Made by a program: the position numbers and the translations under genes. The notes under the pieces were generated by a model. The model was given only the letters and a program-made list of their open reading frames with translations. It was not told the DNA's origin and made no database searches. A stretch of 38,740 nucleotides of DNA from Zooshikella harenae (GTDB taxonomy: Bacteria; Pseudomonadota; Gammaproteobacteria; Pseudomonadales; Zooshikellaceae), in contig NZ_JAGSOY010000047.1 of the NCBI RefSeq assembly GCF_018837975.1, positions 1-38,740 of the forward strand. Reading direction: 5' to 3'. This document shows positions 29,124 through 37,802 of this stretch, piece by piece (within the stretch, counting starts at the first letter, position 1; each line of letters opens with the position of its first letter).

Positions 29124-30161
29124 CTATGCACAATGGTTAAGTGTCAACTTTAATAAGCGATAGCCAAGTAATTCTGGCCTGACCACCATGTTATAGTGCA
29201 AATTAATGCGGGGTAAAAAGTAAGGATCTGTTGCTTGATAAACCCAGCCAGGGTTAGTTGTGACCGCGCCCTGATACCCACACTTATTCAGTATAGGCGG
29301 GAGTTCCTGACAAACATGTCCATAGGGATAGCAAAAATAACGACTTACAAAATTTACGTGTTGTTTAATGGTTACCAAAGATTCACTCAACTGACTTATC
29401 ATCTGTTTAGCAGTCAACACAGGAAGACTTTTATGGTCCAACCCATGACTTCCCATAATAACCCCTTCTTTTGATAAAGCTTCTACTTGCTGCCAGCTTA
29501 ACGTATGTTGTTGACTCGGTAGCTGTACAGCAATCGCATCGGCTAGCGTAATTAACTGCTCAGGCGATAAATAAATTGGTAACTGAATAATACGCATTTG
29601 CCAAGACAGCTGGTTTAATTGGGTTAAATCCGCAATCCCCACGCCCTGACTTGATAACCACTGAGTTATCCATTGTTGAGCATGCATATCATCATAATTG
29701 GCTAAATCAAAAATGGACTGCCACCAAAACAGTCGTCGTGTATTGATAAGCACTGTGGGTAAAAATAACGTTAATGGAATATTACGAGCTTTTAATGGCG
29801 GCCAAGTATATTCAAAGGTATCCCACCAACCATCATCAAAGGTCATTATGGCCAGTCGTTTTTTATGGTTTAATTCATTAGACTCTGAAACTGATCTTTT
29901 ATTAAGTAAATTTTGCAACTCATCCAATGATATAAACTCAAATAAATCTTGCATAACATCCAGCCACTTAGGCCAGAATTCAGCAGCTATTACAGTACCT
30001 GGATCATAATAACCCTGTAATTGACTAAGTGGTAAAACGCGATGTCCTGTAAAAATTAATGCTCCTTCATACGGCATAACGAACTTACGCAAAGGTGTTC
30101 TCAGTGTTAAATAACCTAAGCTTTGCTTTATGTGTCGCTTGAGAGGTGCCCAGTTAGTCAT
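29124..30161 (-). CDS. NodB-type polysaccharide deacetylase
   Basis: About 345 aa. NodB motif 1 is MTFDDGWWDTFEY (metal and base Asp), motif 2 is GSHGLDHKSL (the two His ligands), and motif 3 is RYFCYPYG. They lie in order along the C-terminal three quarters of the protein. There is no signal peptide, so the protein probably acts on the cytoplasmic or membrane side, on a lipid-linked sugar or on substrate handled by the neighbouring glycosyltransferase. The start at 30161 lies 7 bp after the stop of the GT2 gene; a longer frame overlapping that gene by 59 bp is unlikely. Similar deacetylases are standard members of EPS loci that also contain FemAB/GNAT proteins. Confidence 0.85.
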   Translation of the reverse strand: MTNWAPLKRHIKQSLGYLTLRTPLRKFVMPYEGALIFTGHRVLPLSQLQGYYDPGTVIAAEFWPKWLDVMQDLFEFISLDELQNLLNKRSVSESNELNHKKRLAIMTFDDGWWDTFEYTWPPLKARNIPLTLFLPTVLINTRRLFWWQSIFDLANYDDMHAQQWITQWLSSQGVGIADLTQLNQLSWQMRIIQLPIYLSPEQLITLADAIAVQLPSQQHTLSWQQVEALSKEGVIMGSHGLDHKSLPVLTAKQMISQLSESLVTIKQHVNFVSRYFCYPYGHVCQELPPILNKCGYQGAVTTNPGWVYQATDPYFLPRINLHYNMVVRPELLGYRLLKLTLNHCA

Positions 30162-30168
30162 TCCAAAC

Positions 30169-31332
30169 TTATTTACGTTGTCGTCCAGCATCAGGGGTCC
30201 ATTGCATAACCCTATGACCACAGACAAATAAAATAAATGCCCAGCTCATAGCTACTAATTGCTGAATAAAAAATGCGATAAAAATACAAGGTTTTGGCCA
30301 ATGTAATTCTGGCAATAAAAGCACCAGCCCCGTTATCAGATAACCCGTTAACTGAGTAATAAAAAATACCTTAAACAGCCACCCATACGTCAATAACATT
30401 AGATTTAGGGGTAATAATAAAAGGATTAATAACGGTAATACTCGACGTAATACTTTATGACTTAATAAGGCCCAAGCAAGCTTCAACTGGTGTATATTCA
30501 GCAATGACCTTCTGACCCACAGGCTTTGCAAACCACGCAAGGTGATTCGTACTCGACGCTGAAACTGTTGTCTTGGCTTTGATGTACTATGGTCTTCAAC
30601 GATAGCATGAGGAGCCCAGACTAATTGATAACCTGCAACTAATGTTGCGGTACTAATAAAAAAGTCATCCGTTACACCTGCTGGCACAGGCTGCCACAGT
30701 TTCTTGCGAAAAATGAGCAAAGCCCCATCTAGGTTAATGAGACAACCCGCTTTATCTTCTTGCTGTCGGAGCCAACCTTCAAACAGACGATAATAACGAT
30801 CCCCCCAACTTGTTCCTTGTTGATGTATTGCCGGAAACTCAAGTTTACCACCTACAGCGCCTACCTTTTCGTTAAGGAATGGCGTTAACAATGCTTGTAA
30901 TGTTCCTTGCAACCAAAGATTATCTGCATCGGTAAACACCAATAAATCTCCACAAGACACTTCAACTGCTGTGTTTAATGCAGCTGCTTTTCCTCGTCGG
31001 GAAAGAGTGATTAATTTTATTTTCGGATCATCTAAACAATTGATAACTTCAGCTGTGTTATCTGTTGATCCATCGTCCGCAATAATAATGTCAGAAATAT
31101 ATTTAGCCGCTCCTTGGGTGAGAATACTCTGTATTTTAGCCATTAAATGCTGAGCTTCGTTATGTGCTGGAATAATCACAGAAACCCGCCCCACCGTATT
31201 TATGTCAACGCCATCACCTTCTTTTGGATGCTTAACATTTACAACGTGTGCAATGAGCCATACACAAAGAGGATAACCTACATAGGTATAGGCAACCAAT
31301 AGAACAATTAACCAAAACAGGTACATCAACAT
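30169..31332 (-). CDS. Membrane glycosyltransferase family 2 (processive-type motifs)
   Basis: 387 aa. One N-terminal membrane segment (LFWLIVLLVAYTYVGYPLCVW), then a GT-A domain with VSVIIPAHNE, DDGSTDNT, FTDADN (metal-binding DxD) and DDFFIS. The QFQRRVR motif next to the C-terminal membrane helices (LLILLLLPLNLMLL, FIAFFIQQLVAMSW) is the QxxRW-like motif of cellulose/hyaluronan-synthase relatives. It would add one sugar of the repeat unit, possibly processively. The ATG overlaps the stop codon region of the preceding GT2 gene (7 bp), so the two are translationally coupled. Confidence 0.85.
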   Translation of the reverse strand: MLMYLFWLIVLLVAYTYVGYPLCVWLIAHVVNVKHPKEGDGVDINTVGRVSVIIPAHNEAQHLMAKIQSILTQGAAKYISDIIIADDGSTDNTAEVINCLDDPKIKLITLSRRGKAAALNTAVEVSCGDLLVFTDADNLWLQGTLQALLTPFLNEKVGAVGGKLEFPAIHQQGTSWGDRYYRLFEGWLRQQEDKAGCLINLDGALLIFRKKLWQPVPAGVTDDFFISTATLVAGYQLVWAPHAIVEDHSTSKPRQQFQRRVRITLRGLQSLWVRRSLLNIHQLKLAWALLSHKVLRRVLPLLILLLLPLNLMLLTYGWLFKVFFITQLTGYLITGLVLLLPELHWPKPCIFIAFFIQQLVAMSWAFILFVCGHRVMQWTPDAGRQRK

Positions 31333-32273
31333 GTATTCTGAGGTCTACGCCAAAACCAAATAACAGCAATTCCTGCCACCAAAAAACGAAGGGTATAAAG
31401 CACGGTTAGTTGTACAAGCAATCCAAATTTTAAATAAGCTCTTGGCAATCGTAGGCTTAAGAATAAACTGGGCACAAACAACAAAGGCAGCAGAACCATG
31501 ACCCAAAAGCTCCAATACAAGGCAACCAGTACAAAAACAAAAAACATCCAGTGCAATAATGCCATGAGTGGGAAACGTACCAGCCGCCATGGCCAGCCAT
31601 ACTTATAGATCAAATCTCTGTGACTGCTTTGCCGCCAGAACTCCTTTCTGAGCCAACTATAAAAACTTTGCTCATAACCCCAGTGACGCAATTTAGGATG
31701 AGGTATTGAAAGCACACTAGCGCCCTGCACTCGCAAACGTCGAATAAGGTCTTTGTCTTCTCCAGTAATAAACTTGTTATCAAAACCATCCACTTGCTCA
31801 AAAACTTCACGGGATACTATTAAGTTACGCCCAGGAAGCGTATCCACAGAGGTAACATGCCCACGTCGAGTTAACACTCTTAGCGCCCAAGCTTTGGCAT
31901 ACCAAGGTGCACTATCGGGCGCAATATCCACAAACGCAAAAGCCTGTGCAAAACCTTCTTCGATAACACCATCAACAAAACCAAACCAGTCACCAGGAAC
32001 CTCTATATCCGAATCGATAAAAACTAACCAATCACCCGTTGCTCCTATTGCACCTTCATTACGGAGCTGGCCAATCGTCAATTGATTTTTTTTTAAAACC
32101 TTAATACCCTGCTGCTGGACCAATTTTATGCTGTCATCAGTAGAACCATTATCAACAACAATTATCTTATATTCCTTTCGCCCTTGAATTGCATTTAGCA
32201 TCGCACTTAAACAACGTGGAATATTCTTCGCCTCATTAAACATAGGCATGATAATGCTATAACGATGCTTCAT
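31326..32273 (-). CDS. Glycosyltransferase family 2
   Basis: 315 aa. N-terminal GT-A domain with YSIIMPMFNEAKNIPR, VVDNGSTDDS, FIDSDIEVPGDW (DxD metal site) and GEDKDLIRRL (catalytic acid region). Two or three hydrophobic segments near the C-terminus (LMALLHWMFFVFVLVALYW, LLPLLFVPSLFLSL) anchor it in the membrane. It would transfer a sugar to the lipid-linked intermediate. Its start overlaps the 3' end of the ligase gene by 17 bp and its end overlaps the next GT2 gene. Confidence 0.85.
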   Translation of the reverse strand: MKHRYSIIMPMFNEAKNIPRCLSAMLNAIQGRKEYKIIVVDNGSTDDSIKLVQQQGIKVLKKNQLTIGQLRNEGAIGATGDWLVFIDSDIEVPGDWFGFVDGVIEEGFAQAFAFVDIAPDSAPWYAKAWALRVLTRRGHVTSVDTLPGRNLIVSREVFEQVDGFDNKFITGEDKDLIRRLRVQGASVLSIPHPKLRHWGYEQSFYSWLRKEFWRQSSHRDLIYKYGWPWRLVRFPLMALLHWMFFVFVLVALYWSFWVMVLLPLLFVPSLFLSLRLPRAYLKFGLLVQLTVLYTLRFLVAGIAVIWFWRRPQNTC

Positions 32274-33648
32274 GACGTATCTCTTCAGTTAAAGCACTAC
32301 TTTGTCTTTCACAATAACGACGTACAACCTCAGCAATAGCAAGCATACACCAGAAATATTTATGATTAGGTGCACTTAAAAATAGCAAAAAAATACATAA
32401 TGCTAAAAATGCCAGCCCTAAATGAGTCACACTGGATGCTAACGATAACCGCTGTTTCTGAAGAGCCATTATTCTTACTTGCCAATAACTGACTAACCCA
32501 CGCCAGGCCAACCAGCAAAATAACAAGCTCACCACTACTCCACTTTCCACTGCAAGCTCCAAATAAGTATTATGTGCGCGTCTAAACAATTCTGGTTCTC
32601 TGCGACTTAGTGAAAATGCACTGGCATATCCAGAATAAGCATAGTTCACAGGAAAAGAACCTGGACCTGTTCCAGTCCATGGATTTTCTTTAATCGACTG
32701 CCAACCCACAACTAAATAGGAGGCACGCCGCCCTAATGAACGATCATCAAATGATTTGATACCTTTTTGTAAGGATAAAAGTGAAAATAATCGCTGCTTA
32801 TAATCTTCTGGTATTGAAACGTGTGCAATGGGCACAGCAACAGCCAATGAAAGCAATACCCAGCCTAAGTGCCGCGCTCGAACCAAATGAAAATAGCCTC
32901 GATAATGCCATAAAGCAAAACCTATCACTATCAATAAAACCAACGCGCCTGAACGTGAATAAGTTTTCATAAACGTAAGTGACAAAACGATTAAAATACC
33001 GACCCAAAACAGACTTACCAGCCAAAAACGTTGATGAAGAACTAAGTATCCCACCATCGCAATTGCCACACTGATTAACAAAGCAAAATAGTTAGGATCT
33101 TTTAATAAACCTATAGCGCGATTATTACTGGTATAAGTCTGGTATAGCGCAATTAATGCGGTCATCGCTACAGCAAGTACTAATGTTGACATTAACTGTT
33201 TAAAACGAAGATCTTCAGCTAACAACAGTGTTAATACAAAAATAGCAATCGCAGTTAACATTTGGCGAAAGTTATTGAGGGAAAGCTCAACATAATTAGA
33301 ATGCAGTACACTGATCGTGTAAAGCAGTAAAAATAATGCTAAAGGACGCCATAATGGTGAGCGTAAACGTTCTATAGGCATTTGTCTTAAAATAAGTTGA
33401 CAGGCAACAATCAATAATAATGCTGCTCCCAATACTTTAGCCCCTGTAAAAAATCGAGTCCCCTCAAAAAGCCCCTCAAAAGGGACTAAAAAAATTAAAC
33501 CTAATAACCCCCATGCCGGATGCTGATATAAAATAATTAGACCGACACAGCTCACAGCGATAAATGGTGCAAGCCAGACATAAGGTGTTAACATTAACAC
33601 CACACACGTAATAAAAATAATGCCGCTAAAACATCTAAAAAGCAGCAT
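32257..33648 (-). CDS. O-antigen ligase/polymerase family protein (Wzy_C)
   Basis: About 463 aa with roughly 10-12 membrane segments. The large periplasmic loop has TGTGPGSFPVNYAYSGYASA and RRAHNTYLELAVESG, the conserved blocks of the Wzy_C family, including the catalytic His of AHNTYLE. In this locus it is more likely the repeat-unit polymerase than a lipid A ligase. The start at 33648 (MLLFRCFSG) has GAGTGG 6 nt upstream. The frame extends to 33753, but those extra residues come from the MITE-like repeat and are not part of the family. Confidence 0.82.
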   Translation of the reverse strand: MLLFRCFSGIIFITCVVLMLTPYVWLAPFIAVSCVGLIILYQHPAWGLLGLIFLVPFEGLFEGTRFFTGAKVLGAALLLIVACQLILRQMPIERLRSPLWRPLALFLLLYTISVLHSNYVELSLNNFRQMLTAIAIFVLTLLLAEDLRFKQLMSTLVLAVAMTALIALYQTYTSNNRAIGLLKDPNYFALLISVAIAMVGYLVLHQRFWLVSLFWVGILIVLSLTFMKTYSRSGALVLLIVIGFALWHYRGYFHLVRARHLGWVLLSLAVAVPIAHVSIPEDYKQRLFSLLSLQKGIKSFDDRSLGRRASYLVVGWQSIKENPWTGTGPGSFPVNYAYSGYASAFSLSRREPELFRRAHNTYLELAVESGVVVSLLFCWLAWRGLVSYWQVRIMALQKQRLSLASSVTHLGLAFLALCIFLLFLSAPNHKYFWCMLAIAEVVRRYCERQSSALTEEIRHEASL

Positions 33649-33670
33649 TATTAACCACTCCAAAGTAGAT

Positions 33671-33810
33671 TTAAGGACACGTCTAAAAATAGTGTTTTTT
33701 TTGTAATAGCAAGGAAGTACTGCACGAAAGACCGCAGTATATAAGAAATACATGAGGATCCAAGTACACAGCTATCACGGAAAAACTGCATTTTTAGAGG
33801 AGCTCTTAAG
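33671..33810. repeat. MITE-like repeat, copy A (140 bp)
   Basis: It shares an ordered series of blocks with copy B: TAAAAATAGTG, CAAGGAAG, ACCGCAGT, AATACATGAGGATCC and TTAGAGGAG. Its ends form terminal inverted repeats: TTAAGGACACGTCTAAAAAT at the left and, read inverted from the right, CTTAAGAGCTCCTCTAAAAA, continuing through a T-run and ATAGC. It sits between the GT4 stop and the ligase start and supplies the TAA stop of the GT4 gene (33806-33808, in its terminal CTTAAG). Confidence 0.75.
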
Positions 33811-34936
33811 CTAGTTGCTGATAACATGTATCTAATCTCTCTCTGCTTTGATTATTAAGCCATCGAACCTTAGCCTGCGCATTTTTAATTATTGTCTCTC
33901 GCAATTTATCCTCGTGTAATAAACGATGAATAGCATAGGAAAAGCAGCTTATGTCATTTGGAGGAATCAATAACCCTGTTCGTTCATGCTCAATTAAATC
34001 CACCAAACCACCTACAGCAAAAGCAATGACAGGCACACCAACAGCCATTGCCTCCAACGCGCAAAGTGGTGTTCCCTCTGTTCTAGACGTTATTAATAAA
34101 ATGTTTATACGTTGCAACCATTGCTTAACATCTGACTGATATCCTACCCAGTCAACTTGCCATGTATCATTTTGCTCAATTAACTTAACCAGTTTTTGCT
34201 GAAAAGGGCCATCACCAATAATCACGGATTTTATCGGAGTATCCTGTGGGTAACATTGCAAAAAGTTTTGGTAGACCTTTAAAAATAAGTCAGGACCTTT
34301 TTCAACACTTAGTCTTCCGACAAACCCAAACATATATTGATTTTCGTTTTCTGTAACATTCTCACAAAGAGATTTGTTCGTAACATCCACACTATTGGGG
34401 ATAACTATAATTTTATCTTTATGCACACCACTTGCTAAATAAATATCGGCAATTTCTTTGGCTACACATATCACTTTATACACTTTTTTGAATCGACAAC
34501 TTTGTATACTTAACCATTGATAACAGATCATTTTAAAATTCCGCCGGGTAAACCCATGCTGAATCATAATAATAGGTATTGACAATCTACATGAGGCAAA
34601 TAAAGCAATCCACAACTCTTTGTAGCCATGGCAGTTAATGGCAGTTATGTTTTCGTTTATCAATAACTGATGACTGTTCTTAACCAATGTTAGCAATGAT
34701 AGCTTATGCCCTACAGTCCCATATACAGACGTATTTTCTGCTTCCATTACCTGAATTAATAAATCTAAAGTTTTATGATCTGAACATAAGCATAAAATGT
34801 AGTGCTGATACTGTGTTAACCAACGACAATACTGAACTAAAACATGCTCAGCACCGTAGTAACCACTGCTGCTTATTATATGCAATAAAGCCTTACTACA
34901 TGGCTTATCATTTTTTTTTATTTTTGACTCCATCAT
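33806..34936 (-). CDS. Glycosyltransferase family 4
   Basis: 376 aa, GT-B fold. The N-terminal domain starts LLHIISSSGYYGAEHVLVQY (Gly-rich acceptor loop). The C-terminal domain begins FGFVGRLSVEKGPDLFLKV, continues VIIGDGPFQQKLVKL and VDWVGYQSDVKQWLQ, and has the nucleotide-sugar site EGTPLCALEAMAVGVPVIAF with the catalytic E-x7-E pattern. It adds a sugar in the cytoplasm. Its ATG overlaps the stop of the Wzz-like gene (ATGA type). Its stop codon lies in the terminal bases of repeat copy A, so its natural C-terminus may have been slightly altered by the insertion; the length still looks normal. Confidence 0.88.
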   Translation of the reverse strand: MMESKIKKNDKPCSKALLHIISSSGYYGAEHVLVQYCRWLTQYQHYILCLCSDHKTLDLLIQVMEAENTSVYGTVGHKLSLLTLVKNSHQLLINENITAINCHGYKELWIALFASCRLSIPIIMIQHGFTRRNFKMICYQWLSIQSCRFKKVYKVICVAKEIADIYLASGVHKDKIIVIPNSVDVTNKSLCENVTENENQYMFGFVGRLSVEKGPDLFLKVYQNFLQCYPQDTPIKSVIIGDGPFQQKLVKLIEQNDTWQVDWVGYQSDVKQWLQRINILLITSRTEGTPLCALEAMAVGVPVIAFAVGGLVDLIEHERTGLLIPPNDISCFSYAIHRLLHEDKLRETIIKNAQAKVRWLNNQSRERLDTCYQQLA

Positions 34937-36567
34937 GTTGCTGACCTAGATTTTTTCCCAATTCTCCCAATAAAACTAGCTAACCCATTCTCAAACTGAG
35001 AAGATTCCTTCCGTTTAGATATATCATCCAGTGTCGCAAAGACTGGGATATTTAGGTATTTCTCGACATGACTTGGCTGTTTAAATGTATGATCAAAAAA
35101 CTCTCGAAGATAACCAATCGCAAGCGCCAAGAGAAACCCTGTTATAGCACCTATTGGTAAAATCATTTTTAGCTGAGGAAAAGCTGGCTCAGCGGGAATA
35201 AATGGCCTGCTTAAGATTCTTGCATTAGATAGTCTAACATTATCAACAAGTTGCATCATGCGCTTTTCTTCAAATTGTTGACTATAAGAAAAAAAGGCTT
35301 CATTCATTGCTTTTATTTCTGTTTCTACCTGTTCAATCCGAGAAGCTACTTTTCGCAAATTATCAATACGTGCTTCATATTGCTTTAGACGCTGCTGTTT
35401 TGTTGTAATTGTCTCCTCAAGTACAGCTAACTCCATTTGACGCTGTTGTATACGATTAGTAAATAATTTTAATAACGTATTACGCTCCCTCGCTAACCGG
35501 GCACTAATACGTTTAATTTTCAAACTATCAGCTCTAAATGACATGGAAGCATTTGAGAACTCACCTACTAGTTTCGAAACCTCTTCCAACTGTAATCTAA
35601 TTTCTTTGTCATCATAGGCTACAGAACCTGCAGTTTCTGTAAATGTATAAGGAAATGTATATTCTGTTAATTGACTTGTACTTTTCAAATGTTGTAAATG
35701 TAATGTTAAATACTCAACCCAGCGTTTTTTTTCTAAATGAGTATCAAGATAGTCGTTTAAATTTTCCTGCTCATCATCATAACTGGCAAGTACCTGAATA
35801 AGTTCTTGTTCCGGATTTGCGGCTTGATACTTTGTTAACAAATCCAATTTCATTTTTTCCAATTCGGCATAACGCTCTCGATAATGGTCACGTTTTTTTT
35901 TGAACAAATCATATGGTAATTCTGCGGACTGTAATTGATCCCTAGTTAATAGATAGTTATTAAGTAAATTATTTACTAATATAACTCCTTGCTCAGGGTT
36001 TACTGAAATGAAAGTGACATTAATAACATTAGAGCCAGGAACAGGCTCAATAGTTAAATTTTCTAGTACATCTGTAGTAAGTTTATCTATTTCCAGGTGT
36101 TGAATATCTTTCTCATTCACTCCCAGCAACTGACTCATAGGCTGGATAATATACTGTTGTACTGGTTTTATAATATAATTTTCAAAAACGACACCTAACC
36201 ATGTTGTAGCCTCTAGTGAGGCTAATGATAGCTTTCCTGCTTGGTACAACTCACTCACAGTGGTTCTAATCAACCCTGTAGAACGAAGAATATTACTCTC
36301 GGTTTCCATATCAATCACGGTAAGTGGCACAAATTTGTCAGTATCACCCGTCAAGACAGTATCTGCATCTGATTGCGATAATTTCTTTGATAAAACTAAT
36401 ACCTCACCCGTTAATTCATAATGATCTTCAACAACAAAAGGTACTAATATACTGATACTCACAAATAAAATAAAAACTCTTTTTATTAATAGTTGATTAG
36501 CAAAAAAGATTCGCAAAAACTCATGCAAGTAGTTTTCTGCAGTTTCTTTTCTAGACTTTTCAATCAT
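34933..36567 (-). CDS. Wzz/GumC-like polysaccharide co-polymerase
   Basis: 544 aa. A membrane segment near residues 28-48 (VFILFVSISILVPFVV) is followed by a large periplasmic domain with long coiled-coil helices (roughly 205-430) and a second membrane segment near 472-492 (LPIGAITGFLLALAIGYL). The Pro-rich stretch before it (FIPAEPAFPQ) is the usual PCP motif. The cytoplasmic tail HVEKYLNIPVFATLDD matches the GumC/Wzc linker but there is no kinase domain; the separate ATPase gene upstream may supply it. It controls chain length and links to the Wza-like exporter. The ATG overlaps the TAA of the Wza-like gene (TAATG). Confidence 0.88.
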   Translation of the reverse strand: MIEKSRKETAENYLHEFLRIFFANQLLIKRVFILFVSISILVPFVVEDHYELTGEVLVLSKKLSQSDADTVLTGDTDKFVPLTVIDMETESNILRSTGLIRTTVSELYQAGKLSLASLEATTWLGVVFENYIIKPVQQYIIQPMSQLLGVNEKDIQHLEIDKLTTDVLENLTIEPVPGSNVINVTFISVNPEQGVILVNNLLNNYLLTRDQLQSAELPYDLFKKKRDHYRERYAELEKMKLDLLTKYQAANPEQELIQVLASYDDEQENLNDYLDTHLEKKRWVEYLTLHLQHLKSTSQLTEYTFPYTFTETAGSVAYDDKEIRLQLEEVSKLVGEFSNASMSFRADSLKIKRISARLARERNTLLKLFTNRIQQRQMELAVLEETITTKQQRLKQYEARIDNLRKVASRIEQVETEIKAMNEAFFSYSQQFEEKRMMQLVDNVRLSNARILSRPFIPAEPAFPQLKMILPIGAITGFLLALAIGYLREFFDHTFKQPSHVEKYLNIPVFATLDDISKRKESSQFENGLASFIGRIGKKSRSAT

Positions 36568-37802
36568 TAGTTATCCTTGCTATCAACGCGGTAGCTAAAT
36601 GAAAAGCCAATACCATTAAACAAAATAACATCACTCAACGTCTGTGTAATATTTGCAGTTTCAGCCAGTCGTGTTTTGGGAATAAAAACAATATCATCCG
36701 GCATTAAATATGTGATAGCTGCTTTTCCCGTCCGTATAGACTCACGTATATCATATACTCGGGCCATCATCTCATTTTGCTCACGACGCAGTGTTAACAC
36801 AGAGCTAAGTTCAGCATCAGTAGACGCACCACCTGCAAGTGCAATCAATGATAAGATAGAAATAGGTTTTTGAATAGGAAATGCTCCTGGCTGCCTTACT
36901 TCACCAAACACAAAGACTTTACTTGACTGAGTTCGTTTAAGTAACAAGTCAACTTGTAATGCAGTATTTAACCTACCATATTTTTTATTAAGCGTTTTTC
37001 TTAAATTATTAACTGTTTTATGTTTAACATCTATATCACCAATAAGGGGAAAAGAGGCTCTAAGATCGCCTCGAACCAAAATCTCTCGACTTAGCCCATA
37101 AGTTGGATGATACAAGTCTTGCTTAAGTTCTTTAATCTTGGTTTGGTATTTTGGCACAGTAATATAAAACAGAGGATCAATCAAAATATCTTTGTATAGA
37201 TCAGCTAAACGTCCTTTTAACTGTTCTACAGTTAATCCCACAACTTTCACATCACCAACATATGGTAATGATATAAAACCATCTGGTCTAACTCTATGAC
37301 TTTCATTAAACTCAGAAGCAGTAATGAATTTTATATCGAGTTGATCATGAGTTGCTATTCGATAAATACCTTTCGAATTAATGTCAAAATGATAAATTAT
37401 ATCGAGCACATCTTCAGGTTGTAACTCATGCTTATCTAAAAGGCGCTGATCAGGAATATGCTGCCCCGTCTTCCCAAATAGTTCTGCAGGTATCTTGAAG
37501 GACTTTACTGTTGGCTGTAAAAAACAGCCGCTCACCAAAAATAAATTAAAAAGAAGAAATAACTTACTAAGGGGCACCGTTAAAAATAGTGATTTTTTTG
37601 TGAGCGCAAGGAAGCACTGCACCGAGGACCGCAGTGTATATGGAATACATGAGGATCCGAGTACAGCGCTGACATAGTTTTCACGGAAAAAGTGCATTAT
37701 TAGAGGAGTCCTAAGAGCTATTTGTAAATTACACTTCCATACGAACTTAGGATGTCGTTTATTTATTTTGACAGTTGGACAGTTTAAGCTAAAGTAAGTC
37801 AT
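36567..37802 (-). CDS. Wza-like polysaccharide export lipoprotein with an N-terminus altered by a repeat
   Basis: 411 aa as the longest frame. A lipoprotein signal peptide is visible at residues 78-93 (LSKLFLLFNLFLVSGC, Cys93). After it come the polysaccharide export domain (LQPEDVLDIIYHF; HRVRPDGFISLPYVGDVKV) and an SLBB domain (FVFGEVRQPGAFPIQKPISILSLIALAGG). It forms the outer-membrane export channel. Residues about 30-79 are encoded by repeat copy B, read through in frame, which leaves the start uncertain. Choices are ATG 37802 (overlapping the preceding stop by 14 bp, giving a 77-residue n-region), ATG 37697 inside the repeat, or GTG 37577 just before the signal peptide (18-residue signal, no ribosome site). 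The annotated span is the longest frame. Confidence 0.8.
   Translation of the reverse strand: MTYFSLNCPTVKINKRHPKFVWKCNLQIALRTPLIMHFFRENYVSAVLGSSCIPYTLRSSVQCFLALTKKSLFLTVPLSKLFLLFNLFLVSGCFLQPTVKSFKIPAELFGKTGQHIPDQRLLDKHELQPEDVLDIIYHFDINSKGIYRIATHDQLDIKFITASEFNESHRVRPDGFISLPYVGDVKVVGLTVEQLKGRLADLYKDILIDPLFYITVPKYQTKIKELKQDLYHPTYGLSREILVRGDLRASFPLIGDIDVKHKTVNNLRKTLNKKYGRLNTALQVDLLLKRTQSSKVFVFGEVRQPGAFPIQKPISILSLIALAGGASTDAELSSVLTLRREQNEMMARVYDIRESIRTGKAAITYLMPDDIVFIPKTRLAETANITQTLSDVILFNGIGFSFSYRVDSKDN
37567..37715. repeat. MITE-like repeat, copy B (149 bp)
   Basis: It has the same orientation and shared blocks as copy A. Its ends are inverted: CTAAGGGGCACC... at the left and, read inverted from the right, CTTAGGACTCCTCTAATAAT, both leading into a T-run and GTGA. 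It lies within the 5' part of the Wza-like ORF and has no stop codon in that frame. It carries no ORF of its own that could be a transposase, so any movement would need a helper enzyme. Confidence 0.75.

Noticed and set aside
33649-33753. 35-codon N-terminal extension of the O-antigen ligase-like protein
   Set aside because: It is encoded mostly by the MITE-like repeat; the ATG at 33648 has a good ribosome site.
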